Below, piece after piece: positions 9,205-17,574 of a stretch of DNA of 64,000 nt. This DNA comes from CAYYFX01 sp046330135. GTDB taxonomy: Bacteria > ARS69. Under the pieces are notes generated by a model, which had not been told where the DNA came from, did not search any database, and saw only the letters and a list, made by a program, of their open reading frames with translations. Position numbers and translations under genes: made by a program. The stretch covers positions 248,001 through 312,000 of the forward strand of contig JAXLTI010000006.1 in the NCBI GenBank assembly GCA_046330135.1. Direction: 5' to 3'. Positions within the stretch are counted from its first letter, which is position 1. Each line of letters opens with the position of its first letter.

Positions 9205-11427
9205 TCACTTCAGCAGCACGATCTTCGCGTGCCTTCTCCGTCCGGGCTCGAGATCCGCGCCCAGTACATTCCCGCAGCGACCAGGTGGCCGCGCGAGTCC
9301 CGCCCGTCCCACTCGATTCTGCCGGGACCGCGGTAGCGGACCGTCGTGGAGCATCCGCACTAGCTGACCGGCAGCCGCATTGGCCAGGATCGCCAACTGC
9401 GCGCCCTCGCGCGGGGCGCCGTGAAGGACAGCCCAGTGCCGCCATGCATCGGGTTCGGAGCCGCGCGTAGGTGGAAGGGCCGTTCGTCCCGCGGCGCCGT
9501 CCGCCAATCCAATGACCTGGGATCCGGCGCACTGCGCCGGAAGTAGACCACCAGTCGGAGAAGTACCCGGTCCCGAACACCGAGATAGACGTTGCCGTCT
9601 GCCACCATCACGCCGTCGGCAATGTCAGGCGTGTGCCCTTCCCGAACGGGTGGCTCGGGTCCTCGACGTCGATCACGGAAACGCCTCCATAGGTAGTGAG
9701 GTAAGCGACGTCACCCGCGACAGCGATACCGGTGGTCGACTCGAGGGTCTCGAGCTCGCTCACGATGACAGGCGCGCTCGGTACGGAGACGTCCACGATG
9801 CAGAGTCTCGGTGGATAGCTGACGGCCATGAAGGGCCGAGCCCGAGATCAAGGTCGGTCGTTCCGCTCATGGGGATCTGCCCCGACCTGCGCGGGATACG
9901 CCGGGTCTGCGATGTTGATGATTCGGTCGTTCCACGCCCCCACGTACGCGTAGTGTCCGCCGAGCGATCGGTCCGGACGGGAGGAAGGGGATGTAGCCGT
10001 TCGGTGCGGATGGTGCGGATCCGCCGGGTCGAACACCTCGAAGTAGAGTCCTCCGTGACCTCAGACGTACCGATCGTCGGCCGCTGCGGCTGCTCCCGGT
10101 AGGTGCTCAGCGTCGACACTCGCCGAGGCGGGCCGCATCGGCGATATCGATGACGTGGACGACCGAGCCCCGGTCCGGAAGGCAGGCGTAGTTGCCCAAC
10201 ATCGCTGGACGAATGGCAGCAGGCGATGTCGAGGCTCCCGACAATCGCAGGCTGCTCGGGGTTGGCCACGTCGATCACCTGAAGCCCGGCGCTTCCGCAG
10301 CCGAGGTAGGCGTGGTCACCGCGCACGCAAGGAGCCCTGCGCCATGCCGGGACTTCCGACGCTCCCCACAGGTTTCGTGCTCTCGGCGCCGGAGACGTCG
10401 ATGACCTCCAGCCCGTTGTACTCCGCGGCCGCGAAAGCGAAGCCGCCCAAGACAACACAACCACGCAGATATCCGCGCTCCACGCTGCCGGCGATGACCA
10501 GGTGTCGGGTCGGCCACGTCGACGACCTGCAGCCCCTTGGAAGCGCTGGCGAGGAACGCTCGTGCCCCCGAGACCGTGAAGCCTGCAGCAGTCCGGGAGT
10601 CTGCACGTGACCGATGACGCGCGGGTGCGCAGGTTCGAGAGGTCCAGCGTGTAGAGGCCTCCGCGTACAGCCCGGTGAGGTAGGCCGTGGTCCCGGAAGA
10701 CGATGATGTCCTCGGCGAGGTCGTACTCCTGATCGAGGCATGTGTCCGACCTTGTGCAGGGCAACAGGTACCGAGCTCGACGACGAGCAACCCGGCGTCG
10801 CCGTTGGCCACATAGGCGTAGGACGCCGCGGCACCGCCGACTCTCCCGGTGACTACCCGCCGTTCGCCTTGCCGTGCGTCGGGAACGTGCTCTCCAAGCG
10901 AGGCTGCTCGGGGTCGGAGATGTCGATGATCGAGAGGCCGTAGCTCCCGTTCACTTCGCGAAAGCATGAGACCCCGACGCGACCACGGCTCGTACGCCCA
11001 GGCGGCGAATCGAGCATTCCTTGCGGCCGTGGGTGGTGCGGGTCGGCGATGTCAACGACCTGGAAGCCTGGTGATGCTCCCTCGTATCCCTCCATGGTGG
11101 CGTAGGCGTAGTCACCCGAAACGGCCACGCAAACCCCCCAAGTCGGAAGGTCCGCATGGCCTACGTGGCGCGGCGCCGGTGGATCGGAGACATCCACGAT
11201 GTCACCGCCGGAGACCCCCTGATACCCTGCGTTCGTAGGCACGCGTAGTGCGGAGGCGCCAGTCCAAGGCTATGGGGGCTCAGGAACGTCGCCAGATGCA
11301 TGTACTTGTTGTAGTCGATGCATTCGGTGCGAGCGGTAGGTCCAGCGACGCCGGTCAGGGGGATCGCGAAGACTGCGAAGGGCGTCAGGATGGTCAGCAC
11401 CGCAGCGATGAAGAGAGGAGTGGGCAT
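9205..11427 (-). pseudogene. LVIVD-repeat propeller protein with FlgD-like tail, frameshifted
   Basis: The likely start is ATG 11427, giving a clean signal peptide (MPTPLFIAAVLTILTPFAVFA). Repeats of the LVIVD type appear in alternating frames: GLSIIDISDPEQPRLEST, FQVVDIADPHHPR, GLEVIDVSGAESTKPVGSV, GLQVIDVANPEQPAIVGSL, LCIVDVSVPSAPVIVSELE and GVSVIDVEDPSHPFG. The C-terminus contains FlgD-like pieces (LRAAPNPMHGGTGLSF, AQLAILANAAGQLV) and ends with KIVLLK at 9205. At least six frame changes interrupt it. Intact LVIVD proteins are secreted or surface propellers. Confidence 0.65.
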
Positions 11428-11660
11428 GAGGAGAGCCCCCTTGTCCGAAACGGAGGTCTCGTCCCTCACGAAGGGCGTGCGCCGGGGACACGGACCCCGA
11501 GGAACGGGCTCCGAAGGATAGTGGACTCACGACTCGTGCATCAAGCCTAGAGTTGTTCTCGATCCAAGTGGGGCTCGACGCGCCGTGCTTGTCAGATCTA
11601 CGGCACGATGCGGCTGCACCGCGACGACCGTGCCGGAGAAGGTCGCCTTGCCGGTCGCGC

Positions 11661-13001
11661 TCACCGAACGCCTCGAGAGGACCAGCGGCTCTTGGCGCGC
11701 TCGAGGAGCGAGGGCTCCGCGCTCGGCCCGTGCCCGGCGACGAGACGCTCGAACCTGGCCATGAAGCCCAGCTTGCGGTGGTGCGCATCGCGAACCTCGG
11801 CGGCGACCGCTTTCCACTGCGTATCGAGCCCCGCCCGCGCGCAGCATTCCTTCGCGCTCTCGAGGTGCGACAGCGCCGCGTCGTAGTACTTGCTCTTCTT
11901 CGCGCTCAGGATGCGTATCCCTAGCGCACGAAAGACCCTCGCAGCTACCGCCGGATGGGACTTCGCCAGCTGTTCCGCCGCGGGCTGGGCGGTGTAGTGG
12001 CTCAGGGCCTGCAGCTCTCCGTCGTTCGCCCGGTTCAGCCGATCGACGAGATGATCGATCTCCTTGGTCTCGAGCCACAGCTCGATGAGCGTGTCGAGGC
12101 CGGCGCCGGCGGAGGCGTCCATGGCCCTCGTGTGCCACGTCGCGCGCTCGGCCTTCGGCACGTGCCGCATGAGGTCGTCGTAGGTGTACTTGCCAGGGTG
12201 GCTGCAGAACTCCGCCCAGGCGTCCTCGCGTGCGTCACCTGCGCGGCCGAGCTTCACGAGCAAGTCGCGCTTGAGCTCGCCGAGGTCGTACGCCGCCATC
12301 GAACCGCGCGCTAGCATCTTGTCGAGCTCGACCCCACGCTCGACCCAGCGAAGCGCGTCCTCGGGCTTCCTCGCGCGGAGCAGGGTGGCGATCGCCAGGC
12401 AGTCTTCTGCAGTGATCCCGGTCTCCTCGCACACGGCGACATAAGCTGCGACGTCCTTCTGCGCAGCATGGATGGCGCGTAGCACTTCGCCCCAGCGTCG
12501 GCGCGGGTACTGCGCGTCGAAGGGCTTCTCGGTGGTGCTGGCCGCCTTGCCGTCGAAGCGCCGGCGAACCCGGCGCGCGAACGCGGCCCGGCTCGCCCGG
12601 TTCATGACCTTCACGGCGGCGCGCTCGAGGTGGTACGCGAAACCGTAGGGATCGTCCTCCATCCGCGCGAGGAGCCACCCTGCGGTCTCGTCGGGGTCGG
12701 CCTGCGTGGCCTAGCGCGCCCTCGTCCAGCCGGCGTAGAGGTCGTGGATGAACATCGCGAAGTCGCCATCCGAGTCGTCGATCTCTTCGGCCTTCTCGTA
12801 GCAGGCGGCGAGGTAGGTCGTGTAGAGACTCACCGCGCGCGCCGGATCGATCTTCACCAGATCTGCGATGGACTTCGCGGGGTCCCCGAGGGCTTCGACG
12901 AACGATCCCATGGCGCGGTAGCTGATGAAGTGGCCCGGACACAGCGCGGCCTCGATCGCGGCTTCGATCGGGTCCTGCGCCGAGCGGCCTGGCCTCTTCA
13001 T
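11661..13001 (-). pseudogene. DUF6880-like cytoplasmic protein split by an in-frame amber codon
   Basis: Two open segments lie in one frame and are separated only by TAG at 12713-12711. The first begins MKRPGRSAQDPIEAAIEAAL (start ATG 13001) and reads to YAGWTRAR. After the stop the text continues ATQADPDETAGWLLARMEDDPYGF and runs without interruption to 11661. Helical, TPR-like sequence follows (HLESAKECCARAGLDTQWKAV), with the late motif HHRKLGFMARFE that I associate with DUF6880/SWIM-linked proteins; the family name is from memory. There is no signal peptide or membrane segment. If the TAG is real, only the first 96 residues are made unless it is read through; a single base change would restore 446 codons. 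Confidence 0.6.
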
Positions 13002-13058
13002 CCGAAGCAGAATGCCCCGAGAGGCGTTGGCCGGACAAGCTGGATCCCTCGCGGGAGC

Positions 13059-13114
13059 GAGCCACTTGGTGGCTCATCATGTTGGAGGTGCCTATCGTGC
13101 CCTCATAGGGCACG
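13059..13114. repeat. Two adjacent perfect hairpins
   Basis: GAGCCAC-ttg-GTGGCTC occupies 13059-13075, and CGTGCCCT-cat-AGGGCACG occupies 13096-13114. Both are perfect. They lie between the start of the split minus-strand gene and a plus-strand toxin fragment. They could be operator sites (AbiE promoters are known to carry inverted repeats) or terminators; neither is followed by a T run. Confidence 0.5.
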
Positions 13115-13425
13115 AACTACAGCCGGAAGGCGACTGCCCTCGAGATCCAGCGCCGGCTCGCCGTCGCCCTCGAGGAGACGCGAAGGGCCTCCGGTGTGGA
13201 GATCGAGCTCGACCACCTGGACCGCGTTCTCTCCGAGAAAGAGCCACACGTTCTACCTGGCCTGCGAGGGTCCGCTTCCCCGGGCGCGCGGGAAGACCGT
13301 CAAGACCGACATCACCATCCTCGAGCGCCTCGTGCTGCCCCTGGAGGATCGCCCGGTGTTGCGCGGGTACGAGGAGTATCGCGATCTTCCCGAGGATGCC
13401 CGGGTCCGCTTGACTCGACCATCGC
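13112..13425 (+). pseudogene. Fragment of AbiEii/AbiGii-type nucleotidyltransferase toxin
   Basis: One frame reads NYSRKATALEIQRRLAVALE, then EETRRASGVEIELDHLDRVL. After a shift near 13,245 another frame reads FYLACEGPLPRARGKTVKTD, then ITILERLVLPLEDRPVL and EYRDLPEDARVR. This matches the middle of COG2253-type AbiEii nucleotidyltransferases, where a V-K-x-D-I-T strand follows the core domain. The N-terminal GS/DxD catalytic region and the C-terminal half are absent, and the remaining piece is frameshifted. It is a remnant, abruptly replaced by the palindrome and DUF4143 gene that follow. The assignment rests on motif memory, so moderate confidence. Confidence 0.5.
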
Positions 13426-13436
13426 CTGTTGACCAC

Positions 13437-13465
13437 GTCACCATATTTGCCGTAAATATGGTGAC
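13437..13465. promoter_or_regulatory. Perfect palindromic operator upstream of DUF4143 ATPase gene
   Basis: The left arm GTCACCATATTT (13437-13448) and right arm AAATATGGTGAC (13454-13465) are a perfect 12-bp inverted repeat around the loop GCCGT. It ends one base before ATG 13467 and is strikingly AT-rich for this region. A repressor site covering the start codon is the simplest reading; a hairpin that hides the start in mRNA is the alternative. Confidence 0.6.
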
Positions 13466-13466
13466 C

Positions 13467-14624
13467 ATGTTTCCACGCACCCTCCAGCCACCCAGCACCT
13501 CGTTCTTCCTGTTCGGGCCGCGAGGGACCGGCAAGAGCACGTGGATTCGTTCGACTTTCGACCGCGCCTTTGTCGTCAACCTCCTCGCGCCGGAGAACAC
13601 CGTGCGCTACGAACGCGACTCCGCGATCTTCCGCGCCGAGGTCCTGGCGCGGCCCAAGACGGACTGGATCGTGGTCGACGAAGTCCAGCGCGTGCCTCGG
13701 CTCCTCGACGAAGTGCAGTACCTCATGGAAGAGAAGGGCTATCGCCGGTTCGCGCTCACCGGATCGTCCGCGCGCAAGCTCAAGCGCGGGAGCGCGAACC
13801 TCCTCGCGGGGCGAGCGGTCCTGCGGAGGCTCTTTCCGCTGACGGTCGCGGAAATGGACTTCTCGGTGCCCCTCGAGCAGCTCCTGCGCTACGGCTCGAT
13901 GCCGCTCAGCGTCCTCGCGGGAGAAGATCTCGCGCGAGAGGACTACCTCCGCGCTTTCGTGACCACCTACCTGGTCGAGGAGGTCCGCGCCGAGGGGCTC
14001 GTGCGGGACCTGGGCGGCTTCAGCCGCTTCCTCGCGGTGGCCGCCCTCGCCGCCGCGCAGACCACCAACGTGTCCGGTCTGGCTCGGGACGCCGAAGTCT
14101 CGCGCGAGACAGTACGCGGCTATTTCGAGATCCTCGTGGACACGCTGATCGGCGAATGGCTGCCCGCCTATCGTCCGCGCGCCAAGGTCAAGGAGGTCGC
14201 GCGGCCGAAGTTCTACTGGTTCGACGCCGGCGTACTCCACGCCGCGGCCGGTGGGTTCGACCAGCCGCTGTCCGCGGATTGGGACGGCGTGCTGCTCGAG
14301 CACCTCGTCATGCACGAACTCCGGGCGTACCTCCAGTACGGCGGGGTCAAGGGCTCGCTCGGCTACTGGGCCACGCCGAGCGGGGCGGAGGTCGATTTCG
14401 TCTGGTGGCGCGGGGCAACCAGCGTGGCGATCGAGGTCAAGTCCGGTCGTCGCTACCGCCGCGAGTATCGATCGGGGATCCGATCCTTCGAGGACAGCAT
14501 GAAGGGCAAGGTCACGAGCTACGTCGTCTATCGCGGCGACGCGGAGCTCGAGGTCGAAGGCACGCGTGTGCTGCCGCTCGGAGCATTCCTCCGGCGCCTG
14601 CATCGCGGGGACATCGTGGGGTGA
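13467..14624 (+). CDS. AAA_14/DUF4143 ATPase with PD-(D/E)XK-like C-terminus
   Basis: This 385-residue protein has a Walker A at residues 17-25 (FGPRGTGKST), a Walker B with the family signature DWIVVDEVQRVPRLLDEVQ around residue 70, and a sensor LTGSSARKLKRG, all typical of AAA_14. A winged-helix region (VSGLARDAEVSRETVRGYFE) follows. The DUF4143 C-terminal domain has GAEVDFVWWRG...VAIEVKSG, a PD-(D/E)XK-like arrangement. The start is ATG 13467 (MFPRTLQP); ATG 13458 in the same frame lies inside the palindrome and is less likely. Family members are widespread and poorly understood, often in mobile or defence contexts. The gene is intact and sits directly after a toxin fragment. Confidence 0.85.
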   Translation: MFPRTLQPPSTSFFLFGPRGTGKSTWIRSTFDRAFVVNLLAPENTVRYERDSAIFRAEVLARPKTDWIVVDEVQRVPRLLDEVQYLMEEKGYRRFALTGSSARKLKRGSANLLAGRAVLRRLFPLTVAEMDFSVPLEQLLRYGSMPLSVLAGEDLAREDYLRAFVTTYLVEEVRAEGLVRDLGGFSRFLAVAALAAAQTTNVSGLARDAEVSRETVRGYFEILVDTLIGEWLPAYRPRAKVKEVARPKFYWFDAGVLHAAAGGFDQPLSADWDGVLLEHLVMHELRAYLQYGGVKGSLGYWATPSGAEVDFVWWRGATSVAIEVKSGRRYRREYRSGIRSFEDSMKGKVTSYVVYRGDAELEVEGTRVLPLGAFLRRLHRGDIVG

Positions 14625-14681
14625 GCGCGCGGGGCGCGAAAACGCGAGAGCCCGGAAGTGGTTGACTCCCAGGCTCTTGAG

Positions 14682-14706
14682 TTGGTAGCGGGGGCGGGAT
14701 TTGAAC
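14682..14706 (-). repeat. Putative attL: 3' end copy of initiator tRNA
   Basis: These 25 bp are identical to 49521-49545 and in the same orientation. On the minus strand they read from the T-loop through the acceptor 3' strand to CCA plus one base. The rest of the tRNA is not present to the right, where sequence diverges after a two-base gap. To the left (14648-14679) lies a hairpin-forming segment resembling the terminator that follows the intact tRNA, as expected for the original tRNA downstream region. It is best read as the left attachment site of an integrated element. Confidence 0.65.
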
Positions 14707-14898
14707 GCGAGACTGGGCGATCCACGCAACCCGTTGTAGGGCAACAACTTACCGACCTAGGCCTCGGACACGTCGGCGGTTAGCGAATACCCGGGAGTCC
14801 CCTGGCGTACCCTGGAGTACCCCCGAGTCGACCCCAGTCCTGGAGACGCCGTGGAGACGAACCGGGTGCGATCCAGCGCGTCACCCAGACGGGCTTTT

Positions 14899-16113
14899 CT
14901 ACCGGTACTTGGCCTTGAGGCCGCCCCAGGACTCGGGCTCGACCGCCACGCTGGCACAGCCGCCGAAGCTGAAGGCGCCGATCAGGTCGCAGCCGGACGA
15001 GTTCTGCGGAAGACACGGCGAGCCCCACTGCAGGTGGAAGTCGTCGGCCGCGAGGTTGCAGAAGAGCGGGTCGAGTGAGAGGTTGCCATTCTGATTCTGC
15101 TGGTCCGCAATCTCAGCTGGCCAATCGACCCTGTTGCCGTACATGTCCGTGCAAGCGAGCGCGACCACTCCGCCGCGATAGGCGTCTACCGACTGCCCCT
15201 GATTGAACGCGACGAGACAGTGCTTCATCGCGATCGATGAACCGGCGTCTGCCTCCACCACGTTCCACGAAAACCAATCGCTGGCAAACGTGCAGTGGGA
15301 GATGGAAACGACCGTGCCCGTTCCCCCGGCCGCCAATCCGCTGCCAGCACCTCCCGGGGCCGCGGCGTTGTGCACGAAAGTGCAGAACGCGATTTCGGAC
15401 TCTCCGCCGACCAACTCAATGGCGCCGCCAGTGCCGTACTGCGCGTAGTTGCTTCGGAACGAGCATTGGGTGAGATCGATCGACGAGGAGTGTCCGTAGA
15501 GTGCTCCCCCGGCGGAGTGGCTCTGTGCGCCGGTCACGTTCGAGTCGAAGGACGAGTCGGTGATTACGACCGTCGAAGACTCCGTAGAGATGGCTCCGCC
15601 GTTCGAAGAATGACCTCCCGTTTGATCACGCGCGAACGAGCAGCGCATGACGGTCAGCGAGGACCCCGCCAGATAGATTCCTCCCCCGGTGCCGAACACC
15701 AGGTCGCCGGACGGGCGTGAGAAGTTGTCGTCGATGGCGCAGTCGGTAAGGGCGAGTGAGGCGGAGGTGAGGTAGATGCCGCCACCGTATCCTTCGAACG
15801 AGTGACCACCCCTGATGGTGAGTCCCTGAACGACGGTCTGGCCCGGTCCCTGACAACTGAGCACTCGGCCGAGACCATCGCCGTCGATGGTGACGCACGT
15901 CGAGTCGCGCGTTTGGCTGAGCAGCGTGACACCGGGGGGCAGCACGAGGCCGTGCTCGTGGTAGATGCCGCACGCGACCACGACGCTGTCGCCCGCGGTC
16001 GCAACGGCGAGCGCCGCTTGGATCGTGGGATAATCGGCCGGGACGCGGAACGTGGCGGCGGCGGCGAACGTGGGCATGAGCACGAGCATCGAGCCGATCG
16101 CTCTTGCGTTCAT
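14899..16113 (-). CDS. Secreted right-handed beta-helix protein with ESWGGLKAKYR tail
   Basis: This 404-residue protein starts at ATG 16113 (MNARAIGSMLVLMPTFAAAA), a signal peptide with an upstream AAGGG. The mature part starts with TFRVPADYPTIQAALAVA, the classical opening of this beta-helix class. Rungs include VVQGLTIRGGHSFEGYGGGI, LALTDCAIDDN, VVITDSSFDSN, IDLTQCSFRSN and VSISHCTFASD. Near the end are SPCLPQNSSGCDLIGAFS and the tail ESWGGLKAKYR, a variant of the tail on the other three beta-helix proteins. It is more diverged from them than they are from each other. It is the first gene inside the proposed island. Function beyond export is unknown. Confidence 0.85.
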   Translation of the reverse strand: MNARAIGSMLVLMPTFAAAATFRVPADYPTIQAALAVATAGDSVVVACGIYHEHGLVLPPGVTLLSQTRDSTCVTIDGDGLGRVLSCQGPGQTVVQGLTIRGGHSFEGYGGGIYLTSASLALTDCAIDDNFSRPSGDLVFGTGGGIYLAGSSLTVMRCSFARDQTGGHSSNGGAISTESSTVVITDSSFDSNVTGAQSHSAGGALYGHSSSIDLTQCSFRSNYAQYGTGGAIELVGGESEIAFCTFVHNAAAPGGAGSGLAAGGTGTVVSISHCTFASDWFSWNVVEADAGSSIAMKHCLVAFNQGQSVDAYRGGVVALACTDMYGNRVDWPAEIADQQNQNGNLSLDPLFCNLAADDFHLQWGSPCLPQNSSGCDLIGAFSFGGCASVAVEPESWGGLKAKYR

Positions 16114-16256
16114 CGGCGTGCCCTTTCGGGGGGGCGCGTCTAGCCTACGCCTCTGCGGACGCCAGAGGAAGCTTCTCGCGCAAGGAACTCGAGCGGGACG
16201 GCGACCCCAGGGTCCGTCGGTGCCAGCGGAACACGCGCATCGAGGGCCAGGCCCGG

Positions 16257-16295
16257 TCACCGATACAGCGCCTTGATCGATCCCCAGCTGCGCTC
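16257..16295 (-). pseudogene. Orphan beta-helix gene tail (ERSWGSIKALYR)
   Basis: On the minus strand these bases encode ERSWGSIKALYR followed by TGA, and the DNA matches the 3' ends of the genes at 2350, 3816 and 17575 almost base for base. An in-frame TAG lies two codons upstream of the tail and nothing resembling a beta-helix precedes it. It is a detached 3' end, left by deletion or by recombination between paralogues. Confidence 0.7.
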
Positions 16296-16388
16296 ATGGA
16301 GCTAAGTGCGCGTCCATCCGGCTCACAGGGACACGACGGGACGGTACGCCGGCAGTGCCCACCATACGGAGGCTCCACGCCGTCGCCG

Positions 16389-17282
16389 TCACCAGAGGGG
16401 ACTCGTGCCCAGGGGCGGAACTGCTCCAGCGACAGGCTCATTCGAACCCCCGATGGTTCCGCTCTTCGACACGTGGAATCCGAAGAAGTGCTTCCGGCCG
16501 CCTGGCGTCACGATGAGCAGCTGGGCGTCCTGCCCGCCGCCCTCCGAGAACAGCGGCTTCCCCGAGGCATCGACCTTAGGGAACCGGAATTCACACGATC
16601 CACTGAAGCTCACAGTCGTCCTGCTGAGCGCTAGCACGCCCGCGCCCGGAATGTAGGCGGACCGAGTATCCTTAGACACTGAGTAGAGTGGCTCGGACGC
16701 GACCACGCTTGTAGGTGCGATCTGCACGTCGCCAACAATTAGCCGCACGTCCAGACCTTGGCCAGACATGAGCCGGGAAATCCCTCCGAAGTCCGACTCA
16801 CTTAGCGGAGCCGTGGAGGACCCTCCCGACCCGTACGTGCCCATGTCAAGGTCAGAAGCCTCCTTTGTCAAACCAACCGAGAACACGAAGCTCTCTGTCA
16901 GCTTGCCGAACTCCTCCGCGCGCAGCGCTGTAGTCCGCTCCGGACTTAGCCATTCGTCCTGTGCCTTCTTGCAAAGCCACATGTCGGCGAGGTCAGCAGT
17001 CCACCAGATGGCGTATGTGTCATCGTCAAAGAAGCTCGATGACGTCGTCTGGATCGCTGGTAGTGGCACTGTCCTGTATCGGACCTTGGACTGTTCCCAG
17101 GCGCGTTCATACTCTCGTGAGCAGTCTTGAGACGTTTGGCTCTTGTCGAGCGCGACATTCCTCCGGGAGATCGGCCGCTCCACCGAGTCCAGCGCGACTA
17201 CACCAACGTACTTCGTCGTTGAGCACCCGACGGTGACCAGCATTGACGTAGCCGCCACCATGTACCACAGTCGCTTCGCCAT
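16389..17282 (-). CDS. Putative lipoprotein, unknown function
   Basis: This 297-residue protein starts at ATG 17282 behind AAAGGAGC. The N-terminus MAKRLWYMVAATSMLVTVGC is a lipoprotein signal with the lipobox VTVGC, so membrane anchoring at Cys20 is expected. The remainder is soluble (YGSGGSSTAPLSESDFGGIS; VSFSGSCEFRFPKVDASGKP; GGRKHFFGFHVSKSGTIGGS). I do not recognise the family. It stands alone between the orphan tail and the beta-helix gene at 17575. Codon use appears less GC-extreme than its neighbours, fitting an island gene. The 292 bp upstream (17283-17574) hold no gene I can support. Confidence 0.65.
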   Translation of the reverse strand: MAKRLWYMVAATSMLVTVGCSTTKYVGVVALDSVERPISRRNVALDKSQTSQDCSREYERAWEQSKVRYRTVPLPAIQTTSSSFFDDDTYAIWWTADLADMWLCKKAQDEWLSPERTTALRAEEFGKLTESFVFSVGLTKEASDLDMGTYGSGGSSTAPLSESDFGGISRLMSGQGLDVRLIVGDVQIAPTSVVASEPLYSVSKDTRSAYIPGAGVLALSRTTVSFSGSCEFRFPKVDASGKPLFSEGGGQDAQLLIVTPGGRKHFFGFHVSKSGTIGGSNEPVAGAVPPLGTSPLW

Positions 17283-17574
17283 TCAACGCTCCTTTCGCTG
17301 CGGTGATCGGCCGCCCTGGCCCTGCCACAACGGGCCGTCAGGTGTGCAATGCCCGTCGTCGGTGGAGGCCGCGCCGACGGGATCGCGCGCGCCCTCGGCG
17401 AGTGTCGCACCCGCCGCGAAGAACCGCCGCCCACCGTGCTTCGATCCCACGGCTCCTGCGTCTCGTGGGTTGACCAGAGCGGCCGGGCGTCGCGATGCGA
17501 GATCGGCGCGGGCACCGTGCAGAGTAGAAACATCGGCGCTCCAACGTTGAAGGACCGCGTCGCTACGTCGCCTC

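Noticed and set aside
13092..14747. Long minus-strand reading opposite the DUF4143 gene
   Set aside because: It has biased, low-complexity composition and mirrors a plus-strand gene with clear ATPase motifs.
14682..14770. A second functional tRNA gene
   Set aside because: Only the 3' part matches tRNA-fMet. On the minus strand a stem-loop (GTTGT/ACAAC) resembles an anticodon arm, but position 33 is not T, the T-stem is broken and no 5' acceptor strand complements the 3' end.
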